From: JBFLYN01 sp040756655
Lineage (GTDB): Bacteria; Bacillota; Sulfobacillia; UBA8153
NCBI GenBank assembly: GCA_040756655.1
Contig: JBFLYN010000025.1
Coordinates: 1-49,231, forward strand
Direction of reading: 5' to 3'
DNA length: 49,231 bases
Shown: piece after piece, positions 16,882-25,726 of the stretch
How positions within the stretch are numbered: the first letter of the stretch is position 1
Layout of the letters: each line of letters begins with the position of its first letter
Made by a program: the position numbers and the translations under genes
Notes under the pieces: model-generated
What the model saw: only the letters and a program-made list of their open reading frames with translations
Told to the model about the DNA's origin: nothing
Databases searched by the model: none

Positions 16882-17290
16882 TCAATCTCGTAGCAAGGGA
16901 GCAACCTCCTGCGTTATGCATTTTGCCCTGAGTTCCAACTCCACCTTCTTAAGCAGGTAGTAAGCCAAGAAACAGATCAGCACGTGAGATCTCACCCTTC
17001 GACGCCGGTAGTGGTAAATGGGGCGGAGCTGTAAGTAGCTCTTGATATTGCGAAAGGCTCGTTCCACCAGCTGCAACTGCATGTATGATTGTTCTACCTG
17101 TTGGGCGGCGTAATCCTCGGGAGCCAAGTTTGGAGCACGTACTTGCCTTCCAGGGCTTCCCGCAGCGAGATGGCCTCTTTATCCTCGTCAAACTCAAGCT
17201 TGAGGGGAGCCTTGGCCTCGGGTGAAGCTTGCAGTGGGCTACTGATCCAGCGCTTGGAAGGCAAACTGGCGACTTATGCCGAGCAGAGTT
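16882..17290 (-). pseudogene. IS1634/IS4-type transposase C-terminal fragment, frameshifted
   Basis: The minus frame ending at 16882 reads QQVEQSYMQLQLVERAFRNI, LRPIYHYRRRRVRSHVLICF and LAYYLLKKVELELRA. These are the conserved C-terminal blocks of IS1634/IS4 transposases (Y-x-x-L--VE-AFR-L, RP-Y----VR-H-F-C-LAY). In a second frame, about 17290-17110, there is FDEDKEAISLREALEGKYVL, the segment that normally comes just before. A frameshift near 17115 separates the two. The catalytic N-terminal half is absent. From 17291 to the secD promoter at 17529 I find no gene. Confidence 0.7.
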
Positions 17291-17528
17291 GATGCTGCTG
17301 GACGTAGCCATCTGGAGGTTGCCCCGCGGTCCTGATTAACCCCAGGCTCGGGTGGTGAGATGCAAGGTGCCAGTGCAATAAGAGCCAAAGGAAGACCGCG
17401 CTTGCGGTCCGAGACGGTTTAAGCGGGCAACGGTTGCTTCCGGTATCATGACTCGACTCCCCCACTTGATTACGCAAATGGCAGCAGCTGGGGGCAGATG
17501 CGGAACCTGTGCGAGGGCTTGCGGTTCG

Positions 17529-17558
17529 TTGACAAAATCCCTTGGTAAATCGTATAAT
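17529..17558 (+). promoter_or_regulatory. Near-consensus sigma-A promoter of secDF
   Basis: TTGACA (17529-17534) and TATAAT (17553-17558) are perfect hexamers with an 18-base spacer. The start point should be near 17565, giving a leader of about 100 bases before the secD TTG start. Confidence 0.88.
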
Positions 17559-17582
17559 TTACGTTGACCTATTTCTGTCGCA

Positions 17583-17641
17583 CGGCCGGGTTGACGGGAC
17601 CTCCTGGGTCCTGTGGGAGACTGTCGGGCCGGCAAATTTTT
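17583..17641 (+). promoter_or_regulatory. Attenuator-like hairpin in the secD leader
   Basis: Nested complementary arms CGGCC/GGCCG, GAC/GTC and GGACC/GGTCC fold the leader between the promoter and the secD ribosome site. A run of five T begins at 17637, six bases past the last arm, separated by GCAAA. The gap makes it a poor intrinsic terminator, but it could be a regulated leader hairpin. Confidence 0.3.
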
Positions 17642-17666
17642 GATGGACACAAAGGAGGGACACCCG

Positions 17667-18977
17667 TTGTCCGAATACCTCGGTACCATCGCCATAGCTA
17701 CGGGCTCCATGTTGTTGCTCGTGCTTTATGCGGTGATCCTCCGGAGACTCAACATGCGCAGCCGCGCCCGCCTCATCTTGGTTACGTTCCTGGCGGGAGT
17801 AGTGGGTGGCGGGTACTACCTTACTGCCGTCCGCTCGCTGCCCTCCATGCTCAACCTAGGGCTGGACCTCAAGGGCGGGGTGGACATCGTGCTGCAGGCT
17901 GAGGACACTCCCGATGCGCCGGTAACTGATGAGGCCATGTACGCTGCCGTGCAGATCATAAAGCAGCGAGTGGACCTTCTGGGGCTGGTGGAGCCCACGG
18001 TCCAGCGCGTGGGCGGGGCTCTCGGCCAAGAACGTATCATCGTGCAGATCCCGGGGGTTACCGACCCAGAAAAGGCCATTGAGACCATCGGGCGCACCGC
18101 CGTGCTCAGGTTCATGGACCTAGACGGCGAGGTCAGCGTCACCGGCAAGGAGCTGGTCAAGGCCGACGTCGGCATGCGTGGGACCGAACCCGTGGTGACG
18201 CTGGAGTTTTCCCCTGAAGGAGCATCCAAGTTTCATGCTGCCACGGAGAAGAACTACGGGTCCGTCATCATGATCCTGTTGGATGAGGAGGTGATCTCAG
18301 CGCCCGTGGTCAATGCCATCATCAGCGACGGACGGGCGGAGATCACAGGCTATGCGTCGGTGCAGGACGCCTGGCACCTGGCGGTAATGCTCAAGTCGGG
18401 AGCCATGCCCATCAAGCTGAACGTGGTGGAAAACCGGACGGTCTCGGCCACTCTCGGTGAGGACTCCATCAACCGGAGTCTGCGGGCGGGGATGATCGGG
18501 GTGATAGCGGTCCTGGCCTACATGCTGGCCTTGTACCGCCTCCCCGGCCTGGTAGCCGACCTTACGCTCCTCTTGTACGTCATGCTCCTGCTGGCGGCGC
18601 TGGTAGGACTGAACGCCACGTTGACGCTGCCGGGCATCGCCGGGTTGATCTTGTCCATCGGCATGGCGGTGGACGCCAACGTGATCATCTTTGAGAGGAT
18701 CAAAGAGGAGCTCAAGACCGGCCGCACCCTGCGCGCGGCGGTGGATAGCGGCTTTAGCCAGGCGCTCAGGGCCATCTTGGACGCCAACATCACCACGCTC
18801 ATTGCCGCCGGGGTCTTGTTCTGGCTGGGAACTGACAGGATCCGTGGGTTTGCCGTGACGCTTTCCGTGGGCATCGGGGTGAGCATGTTCACGGCCATCG
18901 TGGTGACCAAGTTCGTCCTGCGTCACTTGATTAACTCCGGGTTGTTTAAAAACCCCCGGGTATACTTTGGGGTCTAG
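17667..18977 (+). CDS. secD: Protein translocase subunit SecD
   Basis: SecD is the inner-membrane partner of SecF that helps pull secreted proteins through SecYEG using the proton gradient. The family block GLDLKGGVDIVLQAED follows the first periplasmic-side helix. Conserved P1-domain segments are QVKQR-like IIKQRVDLLGLVEPTVQRVG and DPEKAIETIGRTAVLRFMD. The membrane half carries GMAVDANVIIFERIKEELKT. I chose TTG 17667 because AAAGGAGGG lies seven bases upstream. This start adds a membrane helix (GTIAIATGSMLLLVLYAVIL) not usual at the SecD N-terminus. ATG 17754 behind CGGAGA would give the usual length, and this choice is open. The gene is followed twelve bases later by secF, with one shared promoter and terminator. 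Confidence 0.93.
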   Translation: MSEYLGTIAIATGSMLLLVLYAVILRRLNMRSRARLILVTFLAGVVGGGYYLTAVRSLPSMLNLGLDLKGGVDIVLQAEDTPDAPVTDEAMYAAVQIIKQRVDLLGLVEPTVQRVGGALGQERIIVQIPGVTDPEKAIETIGRTAVLRFMDLDGEVSVTGKELVKADVGMRGTEPVVTLEFSPEGASKFHAATEKNYGSVIMILLDEEVISAPVVNAIISDGRAEITGYASVQDAWHLAVMLKSGAMPIKLNVVENRTVSATLGEDSINRSLRAGMIGVIAVLAYMLALYRLPGLVADLTLLLYVMLLLAALVGLNATLTLPGIAGLILSIGMAVDANVIIFERIKEELKTGRTLRAAVDSGFSQALRAILDANITTLIAAGVLFWLGTDRIRGFAVTLSVGIGVSMFTAIVVTKFVLRHLINSGLFKNPRVYFGV

Positions 18978-18989
18978 GGAGGTGAGCGC

Positions 18990-20003
18990 ATGTTCAACAT
19001 CATCAAGAACCTGGATTTCGTAGGTAGAAGGAAGACCTGGTTTACCATTTCGCTGGTGGTGATAGCGCTCGGCCTGGTATTCCTGGCCCTTCCCGGGAAG
19101 GGACTGCGCCTGGGCATCGATTTCACCGGGGGCCTTTATCTCGACCTAGGATTTCCCCAAGGCGATGCACCCAGCATCGGAGAGGTCAGGGACGTCCTGG
19201 CGGGTCAGAACCTGCAGACCAGCGTGGTCCAGAGATCGGTGACTGGAGATAGCATCATCATCCGCACCCCGCCCATGAGTAACCAGGAGCGTGACGTGCT
19301 GCTGGCTAGCCTGCGGGAGCAACTGCCGGATTTCAACCTGCTGCAGATGGAAGAAGTACAGCCGGTCATCGGCCGGGAACTGACCCAGCGGGCGCTGCTG
19401 GCCTTGCTCCTGGCATCCATCGGCATGGTTCTGTACATCACCATCCGGTTTGAGTTCAAGTTCGCCATCTGCGCCATCGTGGCTTTGCTTCACGATGCCC
19501 TGGTGTCTGTGGGGATCCTGTCCATGCTTGGAACCGAAGTTAACAGCCCATTCGTGGCGGCGCTTTTGACTATCGTGGGCTATTCGGTCAACGATACCAT
19601 CGTGGTTTTTGACCGGATCCGGGAGAATGCGCGCGAGCGCGAGCGTGAGCCCTTGCCCGTGGTGGTCAACGACAGCATCAGGCAGACGTTCAGCCGGTCG
19701 GTGAACACTTCGGTCACCACCCTGTTGGCCATCGGGACCATCCTGATTTTTGGAGGACGGACCACCCGGGATTTTGCCCTGGCGTTGGCGCTGGGAGTTA
19801 TGGCGGGAACGTACTCTTCCATTTTCATCGCCAGCCCGCTATGGACCGCCTGGAAGCTGAGGGACCAGCGTTCCCAGAAGTCCAAGCCCACGCCGTCACC
19901 GGCGGTCACGGCTACCATGAAGCCGGGGGCCCCCAAGAAAGCCCTGGCCCCGGCCAAGGGCAAGTCCCGGCCGCGGCCCAAGCACAAGGCAGCCACCAGG
20001 TAG
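18990..20003 (+). CDS. secF: Protein translocase subunit SecF
   Basis: A 337-residue partner of SecD. The N-terminal helix is followed by LGIDFTGGLYLDL, the SecF form of the conserved P1 block. The membrane part has six helices with LHDALVSVGILSMLGTEVN and VGYSVNDTIVVFDRIRENAR, the SecF counterpart of the SecD motif. The start ATG 18990 follows GGGAGGTGAGC. The last 45 residues are a basic, Pro/Lys/Ala-rich cytoplasmic tail rather longer than usual, possibly for ribosome or SecY contact, but that is inference. Separate secD and secF genes, rather than a fused secDF, fit Peptococcaceae-like Bacillota. Confidence 0.95.
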   Translation: MFNIIKNLDFVGRRKTWFTISLVVIALGLVFLALPGKGLRLGIDFTGGLYLDLGFPQGDAPSIGEVRDVLAGQNLQTSVVQRSVTGDSIIIRTPPMSNQERDVLLASLREQLPDFNLLQMEEVQPVIGRELTQRALLALLLASIGMVLYITIRFEFKFAICAIVALLHDALVSVGILSMLGTEVNSPFVAALLTIVGYSVNDTIVVFDRIRENAREREREPLPVVVNDSIRQTFSRSVNTSVTTLLAIGTILIFGGRTTRDFALALALGVMAGTYSSIFIASPLWTAWKLRDQRSQKSKPTPSPAVTATMKPGAPKKALAPAKGKSRPRPKHKAATR

Positions 20004-20021
20004 ACTGGAAACAACCCGTCG

Positions 20022-20050
20022 GGCGGCCCGCGTGGCCGCCTTTTTGGTTT
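20022..20050 (+). terminator. Intrinsic terminator of secDF
   Basis: GGCGGCC and GGCCGCC form a perfect 7-bp stem with a CGCGT loop, followed directly by TTTTTGGTTTT. It lies 19 bases after the secF stop. Confidence 0.92.
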
Positions 20051-20221
20051 TGCCGGCGCCGTGGGTGCTTTCGGGTTCCTGGTCCACCAGCCCCTGGTGG
20101 GCGCGGCGACCGTTCCCGGATGCTGCGGCCATGCGCCCGGGGGCCAGATCCCGGAACCGATATTCCGCATCCCCTACCATGCTTTCGCCACAATTTCCGT
20201 GACCTCGTTTGCCGAACTCCG

Positions 20222-20981
20222 CTACGGTGGCATCCATTGAAGGTAGATCTGCTCGGAGAACCCGAGGAGGCGCAGGGCATGTTCGGGGACCTTCAGGTTC
20301 GAAGGAAGAACTCTTTTGCCGTCTACGTTGTCCATCATCATGTTGACAAAGAGATCGAGCACGCTCCTGCCCGTGGACTCGAAGGTCTTCCTGTTGTCGT
20401 AGATGATGAGCGGCTTCTCCTGGCCCCGCAGCGCACGCCTCGCTCTCCGCTGGATGAGGCTGTAGACCAGCAGCGCCATGAGGAAGACGTACGCCAAAGC
20501 GGCAACTCTCTCGGGGTTTTTGAGGTATACGGGGCCCACCACCTTGGGGCTCTTGATGGATGACGTCTATGCCCACCCCTTCTTGCAGGGCTGCCCTAAG
20601 CGCCACCGTGCAGTAGACCCCTTTAGGCCCGGCTTCCGCTAGTTTATCTAAGGCGCGGCCTACGTCGTCGTCGTTTAGGTCGGCCGCCTCGATTCCGGGA
20701 CCGAAGAGCTTTTCTACGTCCATCCCCCGGAAGAACTCCTCGAGCTTGTAGAGAGGACGGCGGTTGGTGAGCGCGTTTACGATGATCGCCGCTATCCTCA
20801 ACCCAGGAGAGAGCCTGCACTGGGACGGATCCCAGCGGAGCATCTCGTCTATGGTCTTCGTGAGCCCGGTCGCCCTGGACATAGCCACGATGAGCGCAGC
20901 CGGGCCGTCGTGGTAGACCAAGAGCACTCCCGCCACCCCCCAAATCGATGTTAACGGATGGGACGGGAAAGAGCTAGACAC
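20222..20981 (-). pseudogene. IS1634-type transposase with internal deletion of the catalytic core
   Basis: The minus strand from 20981 reads an IS1634-type N-terminus: TKTIDEMLRWDPSQCRLSPG, RRPLYKLEEFFRGMDVEKLF and GIEAADLNDDDVGRALDKLA. Near 20550 it jumps directly, and out of frame, into the family C-terminus (MVGPVYLKNPERVAALAYVF, LMALLVYSLIQRRARRAL, GRSVLDLF). The missing middle, several hundred residues, holds the DDE catalytic residues. The copy is therefore a deletion derivative that could move only with help from another IS1634. The regions 20051-20221 and 20982-21230 hold no gene that I can support and are probably element ends and flanks. Confidence 0.75.
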
Positions 20982-21230
20982 TTATTTCCAGTTCGCTTCT
21001 CTTTTAATTCGTCCCAGTAGCGCCCAAGAGGTGCGGAATGTGGGCCGGAACTGCCCAGGGAAAAGGCGGACTCCATGGGCGGCTTGGACTCCACCCCGGG
21101 CATAGCAGCCCGGGTCTTGCGGGTTGCCCAAACTCCGTCTGCCTTATGCCCTGGCCATGCCGCCGTTGCGCGCGGACGCCTCCTATCCTGAAAAATGGTG
21201 AGACTGCCCTGTTGCCCCTACGGCTACCTC

Positions 21231-23307
21231 CTAAGCCACGGGTTCCAACGTAACCGTGAAATCGAGCTTCTCGATACGCTTTACAGTTCTTCCAATGGTG
21301 GTCTGGTGGTCGCGTTCATCGAAGTAGTTGGCTCCGAGCTCGGTGTAGACCGTCTCGTTCTTCAGAAAATGGTAAGCGATCACCAGGATGGTGTGTCCCA
21401 CCGCCACCGCTGCTCGTTTGGCGCCCCGTCGAGCGGCAATACGGTGGCATTGCGCCGCCAGGTAGGTCTCTTTGGTCCGTCCGGCGTCTTGACCCGTCTC
21501 CACCAGCGCTTCGCGGAGCCATGGACTCCCCTTACGGGTCTTCCCGCTCTTACGTTTGCCCGCACTCTCATGATTCCCCGGACACATCCCCGCCCATGAT
21601 GCCAGGTGACCGGCGCTGGGGAACCGGTCCATGTCATCGCCGATCTCCGCCACGATCACTTCCGCAGTGTGGCGACCCACTTCGGATATGGTCTGCAGTC
21701 GGTCCGGGGCCGACTCAAAAGGGCGCATGCGCTTCTCGATCTTCCTGGCTGAGCTGGGTGATCTGCTGGTCCAGGAAGTCCACGTGCCGCAACTGGGTGG
21801 CCAACAATAGGCGCTGATGTGGACCCATCAAGCCCCTGAGTGCCTGCTCCAGCTAGGCCTGCTTCCCTTGCAGATGTCCCTTGGCTAGCGCCGCCAACAC
21901 CTCGGGATCGGGCGTTCCAGCCACTAACGCCTCCAGCATGACCCGGCCCGACTTCCCCAGCACATCGGACGCCACCGAGGCCAACTTCTTGATATTGGCC
22001 CCCTCCAGCGTCTTCTGGAAGCGGTTGACCTCAGCCGACCGCTCCCGTACCAGGGCTTCGCGGTAACGCACCAGTTCCCGTAGTTTCTGCTGCTCCCGGT
22101 CGGGAATGTAACTGCCCCTGAGCAGACCGTGGCACAACAGGTCCGCAATCCACTCTGCATCCTTCACATCGGTCTTCCGCCCGGGCACCGCCTTGATGTG
22201 CTGGGCATTAACCACTAACAGCGTGAGTTCGTGGCTCTCCAAGAGGTTGTATACCGGCTTCCAGTACACCCCGGTGGCCCCCATCGCCACATGGCTAGCC
22301 TGCTCCTCCTCTAACCAGTCAGCCAGAGCCAGCAAATCCGCCGTCATGGTACCAAAGGACCGGGTGGACCGGCCCACCGGGGTGATTACACAAGGTGCGC
22401 CAGGCGAAGCCTGGTGCCTCCAGCGGGTGAGGTTCCCGCCCCGGAAAGAGCTAGCCGCTCACTGGGAATCGAGCGTTGGGCTGACGGACGATAACGACGT
22501 CAGCTAAGCGTAGGTAGAACGACCACCCAGCCGTAACGCAAGTGAAGCGATAGAGCCTCGTGAAGTCGTAGACCGAGGGCCGACAGAGTCTTGTGTACTG
22601 CAGGGCAACATAAGAGGCGAGGTTGCTGGAGACCTCGGCGGGGTCGGAGAGCACGGCGGGGTGGGAAAAGGGAGGCGCAGAGGAACCTGGGAGACCCGGT
22701 GCCATTTTGGTCAGAGACCGAGTACGGCGAGCGATAAGGCGATGAACCTGAGCGAGCTGGATGTGGCACTGGGAGTCGGACCCGCGGGTAGTACTCAGAG
22801 CGCGGGAAAGCCGCGTATCGGGGGAAGCGGCGGGGCAAGAGTCGACCGGTTATGGGGAAACATGTGCTGCACGCAGAGGCAGGGAAGAGCGTGTCAACGG
22901 GACTAAACCGGATAGCGGAAAGGGCACGGAGTAAGGGTCGGGCAAATCCAACTGCAATGGCTGCCAGCTCTGCGTCGGCAGAGCCAGCGGAGCAAGTTAA
23001 GTGGGAGCAACTGCGGGCAAGTCCCTGGTTCCAGCTCCCCAAGGCATCAGCGGCTCTGCACCCGACCGTCTGAAGGCACTTAATGCAAAAGGCTCCTAGG
23101 GAGCCCGGTGCGTTAATGGCGCACGCCGGGTTCTGAGAGCGGGGGATGGCACAAGAGCCATGCCGAATGGGCGCAGGCACCGCTCGGGAAGGAGCGGAAA
23201 ACAGTGCGGCACCACCCAGGCTAACGCTCAAGGTCATCCTCTACCCACCCCGTCAGCGACCGCTTGTGCACATCCAAGCCATAACATCGCTCGTAAACTA
23301 CTTGCAC
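21231..23307 (-). pseudogene. IS110-family transposase, interrupted by a group II intron and degenerate
   Basis: The gene starts with GTG 23307 and reads VQVVYERCYGLDVHKRSLT, the DEDD N-terminus with the first catalytic Asp. It is then broken at 23250/22394 by an antisense intron and resumes as ACVITPVGRSTRSFGTMTAD, which joins the first part in frame when the intron is removed. Further blocks are MGATGVYWKPVYNLLESHEL and VKDAEWIADLLCHGLL. A TAG near 21855 follows GHLQGKQA, and a frameshift lies near 21735. The C-terminal Transposase_20 part reads ISEVGRHTAEVIVAEIGDDM, FPSAGHLASWAGMCPGNHES and ends at 21231. With intron, stop and frameshift it is inactive. IS110 elements lack ordinary inverted repeats, so the ends were not set. 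Confidence 0.85.
22395..23249 (+). ncRNA. Group II intron lacking most of its reverse transcriptase
   Basis: The 5' end is GTGCGCC, the usual intron start. Domain V is at 23101-23133, GAGCCCGGTGCG...CGCACGCCGGGTTC, with the AGC triad and a two-base bulge on the 3' side. Domain VI arms are GGGGGATGGC (23141-23150) and GTCATCCTCT, with a candidate branch A seven bases from the 3' end. The six bases before the intron, CACAAG (22389-22394), pair perfectly with CTTGTG at 22590-22595, as expected for IBS1-EBS1. Removing the intron restores the IS110 frame. Only the start of an LtrA-like protein remains (GKSVSTGLNRIAERARSK near 22885); the polymerase domain is missing. The intron is antisense to the transposase gene, so it cannot be spliced from that gene's mRNA. 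The 3' end is inferred from exon continuity. Confidence 0.82.
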
Positions 23308-23735
23308 TGCTCTCACTCCTGTCTTGGACCCGGCGGGAGCGGCGGTCTTTTGCCGGAAATCTACCCTGCGTGCTCACCCAGAACAGGTGGCGACAGACTG
23401 TGATGCTCAGACCGCCGGGATCCGTTTGATACTCGGGTTTGATGCACCAAGGAAACCCGATCTCTTCAAGTCGCTGTGTTTTGGCAGGAGAGTTCTACAT
23501 CGAAGCCCACTTGTCATGCCCTGTGGCGCCACCCATGGCATGAGGGTCTGACAGGGAATTCCCCGCCGTGCCGGCGTGCCGTCGCCACTCCCCTTGGGCG
23601 GGTTTCCGGGGCGCCCTTGCCAAGCCCCCCCCCTTTTTTCAGAGCCGACCACCAACCTTGCTACCCGTGCTTAACTTGCCCAAACAGCGCATACCAGGGG
23701 CCCGAGTTGAAGACAATGAAGCGGGAGGTGGGGGT
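23308..23735. other. Intergenic stretch without a supported gene
   Basis: This region lies between the IS110 start and the membrane-protein gene. It contains a C9-T6 homopolymer tract (23625-23639), which is prone to sequencing error, and probably the outer flank of IS110. I see no intact gene, tRNA or hairpin with a T-run. Confidence 0.4.
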
Positions 23736-24203
23736 ATGCTCCAGTTGCTATCCCTGGGTGCATTCGTGGCCGGCGGGGTGGCCGCCGTATACCTGCCGGG
23801 TCCGCCGGGTCTAGGCCTGGGCAGCGCCGGTCTGGTCCTGGCTGTGGGCTTGGCCCCATCATCGTCCCACTCCTGGCCGCTGGTGGCCGCCCTGGTCATC
23901 CTGGCTTCTGCCGCCGTCCTGGGCAGCTGGCTGGAGCAATCGGCGCCGTTGCCGGGAGGTTCGACCCGCGGAGAGCTGGCCCGCACTGTTGCGGGCCAGC
24001 TGGGGGCGCTGGCCACCGGCGCCATGCTGTTCGGCCCGGCTGCCGGCGCCGGTCTGTTCGCCGCCCTGGTGGGCAGGCATTACCCGTTCAGCGTCATGGA
24101 GACTGGCCGGTATTTGCTCAAACGCCTGCTGGCCAGGACACTGCGGCTCCTGGCCGTGGCCCTGGCTGCCGCCCTGGCGGCACGCTACGTTTTCGCCGGG
24201 TGA
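23736..24203 (+). CDS. Small polytopic membrane protein, unknown
   Basis: A 155-residue protein with about four or five hydrophobic segments: LLSLGAFVAGGVAAVYL, LGSAGLVLAVGLAP, WPLVAALVILASAAVLGSWL, LGALATGAMLFGPAAGAGLF and LRLLAVALAAALAARYVF. ATG 23736 follows GGGAGGTGGGGG and is preferred over a longer frame starting at 23568. Between helices it has a short polar stretch, EQSAPLPGGSTRGELA. It does not match a family I can name, though DUF456-like proteins have a similar helix pattern. It lies 55 bases upstream of the AAA+ gene on the same strand, and may share its transcript. Confidence 0.65.
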   Translation: MLQLLSLGAFVAGGVAAVYLPGPPGLGLGSAGLVLAVGLAPSSSHSWPLVAALVILASAAVLGSWLEQSAPLPGGSTRGELARTVAGQLGALATGAMLFGPAAGAGLFAALVGRHYPFSVMETGRYLLKRLLARTLRLLAVALAAALAARYVFAG

Positions 24204-24258
24204 TGTTGTTTCCCGGAGATCTTATGGACAAAATACACTGAGGAAGGAGGGGCGGCCG

Positions 24259-25725
24259 GTGAAATCCTACTACCAGCTGGTCAGGCACGAAGGCAACGAT
24301 GCACTGTTTCTTGCCATAGAGATGTCCCTGATCTCGACGCTTGCAGGTATCCCCCTGCACTTTCACGTGGAGGGCGTCCGGGGTACGGGGAAGACCACCA
24401 TCCTGCGGGCCGCGCGGCAGTCACTGCCCGACATTACGCAACTGAGCGGGTGTCTCTACCACTGCGCGCCCGAAAGACCTCACTGCCCGCTGCACAGTCA
24501 GCTAGCCGAGTCCGCTGCCTGGGAAACCGAGCGTAGGACCATGCCGTTTTTGGAAATCTCCCACTCGGCCAAGCTGGGTACAGTGGTGGGCAGCATAGAC
24601 CTGGCCAAGCTCACCGACCGCAATCAGCCTACGGCTGCCCTCTTGCCGGGCACCGTTCCCCAGGCTCACCGGGGAGTGGTGCTGGTAGACGAGATCAACC
24701 GGCTGGCCGAGACTGCCCCCGACCTGGCCGATGTGTTTTTGAGTGTCATGGGCACCAAGCCCGGGCGGGTGCAAATAGAAGAGACCGGGCTTCCCGTAGT
24801 GGAACTGCCCGTCAACGTTTCGGTGTGGGCTGCCTCCAACCCGGATGAAGAGCCGGGTCCTCTGGAGGACGTGCGACGGCAACTGGCCGACCGGTTCGAC
24901 ATGGTCATCCCGGTCCGCCGCCCTACCGACCACCGGGTGGTGCGGAGCATCCTCGGGCATGGCCACAACGGTCCCAGCCCGGCGGCAGGAGCCGTCTGCC
25001 AGCTGGACCGGCAAATCCTGGCGGCCAAGGCTGGCCGTCTGGCCGGGGTGGTGCTCCCGGACTCCATCGAGGACCTCATTGCCCGCATCTACATCGACTA
25101 CAACCTGGAGAGCTTGCGGGCCGTGGAAGCATGGGCTCATACCTCTCGACTCTCGGCCCTGCTCTCGGGCCGCATGGAAGTGATCATTGACGACCTTCTA
25201 AAGGTGGCTCCGCTGGTGCTCAGGCACCGGTTGGACACCGCAGTGCTCAGCCAGGTCCTCAGGGAACTGGCCGCCCGGCAGGCGGCCGGCTCGGCCGAAA
25301 AGAAGCCCGCCCCGGATGCCAAGGACCCTGGACACCGGGACGGCCCAGGTGGCGAGATCCCGCGGGCGGCCGCCGGCAGTGGGCAGGACCGCGACCTGGC
25401 TGCACCCGAAAGCGCTGAGACTCCGTGGAACAAGCTGTTCTCCCGTCTGAGGGACTGCTTCAGCCTGGCACCCGCCGGGCAGGACGGCCCCGGCCGCGGC
25501 GCACCGGGCGACCGCAACCGGCGCCTGGCCAGCCGCCTATCACCGGCGTCGGGCCCTGGGGGAATGGGCACCCAGCGTTACCGGGCTGACCACCCGTGCC
25601 GGCCGGGTACAGCCACTGCGTTGACTGATCCAGACCTGCTGCCGGTGAATGCCCCGCCGCTGCCAGCCCGCCCGCTGGTGAGCCTGGCCGGGGCCGAACT
25701 AGTGTGTCCCGCAGAGCAGCGTTGA
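24259..25725 (+). CDS. AAA+ ATPase of the magnesium-chelatase ChlI/BchI type
   Basis: A 488-residue AAA+ protein. Walker A is GVRGTGKTT at about 39-47, Walker B is VVLVDEINRLAET at about 139, and sensor 1 is VSVWAASNPDEEPG, followed by RRQLADRFDMVIPVRRPTD as in BchI. A Cys-rich insert GCLYHCAPERPHC lies near 65-77, between Walker A and B, and could bind metal. The last 130 residues are Pro/Gly/Ala/Arg-rich and look disordered. The GTG at 24259 follows GGAGGGGCGGCC. It is paired with a VWA gene starting two bases after its stop. BchI/MoxR-type ATPase plus VWA pairs act as metal chelatases or as remodelling chaperones. No tetrapyrrole gene is near, so chlorophyll or B12 chelation is not supported here. 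Confidence 0.8.
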   Translation: MKSYYQLVRHEGNDALFLAIEMSLISTLAGIPLHFHVEGVRGTGKTTILRAARQSLPDITQLSGCLYHCAPERPHCPLHSQLAESAAWETERRTMPFLEISHSAKLGTVVGSIDLAKLTDRNQPTAALLPGTVPQAHRGVVLVDEINRLAETAPDLADVFLSVMGTKPGRVQIEETGLPVVELPVNVSVWAASNPDEEPGPLEDVRRQLADRFDMVIPVRRPTDHRVVRSILGHGHNGPSPAAGAVCQLDRQILAAKAGRLAGVVLPDSIEDLIARIYIDYNLESLRAVEAWAHTSRLSALLSGRMEVIIDDLLKVAPLVLRHRLDTAVLSQVLRELAARQAAGSAEKKPAPDAKDPGHRDGPGGEIPRAAAGSGQDRDLAAPESAETPWNKLFSRLRDCFSLAPAGQDGPGRGAPGDRNRRLASRLSPASGPGGMGTQRYRADHPCRPGTATALTDPDLLPVNAPPLPARPLVSLAGAELVCPAEQR

Positions 25726-25726
25726 A

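Noticed and set aside
22852..23073. A 73-codon frame inside the group II intron as a separate protein
   Set aside because: Its start matches the beginning of an LtrA-like maturase, and the rest is unrelated after a deletion. It is a remnant and not a gene in its own right.
23625..23639. C9-T6 tract as a terminator or switch
   Set aside because: No stem precedes the T-run. It was taken as simple sequence in a decayed IS110 flank.
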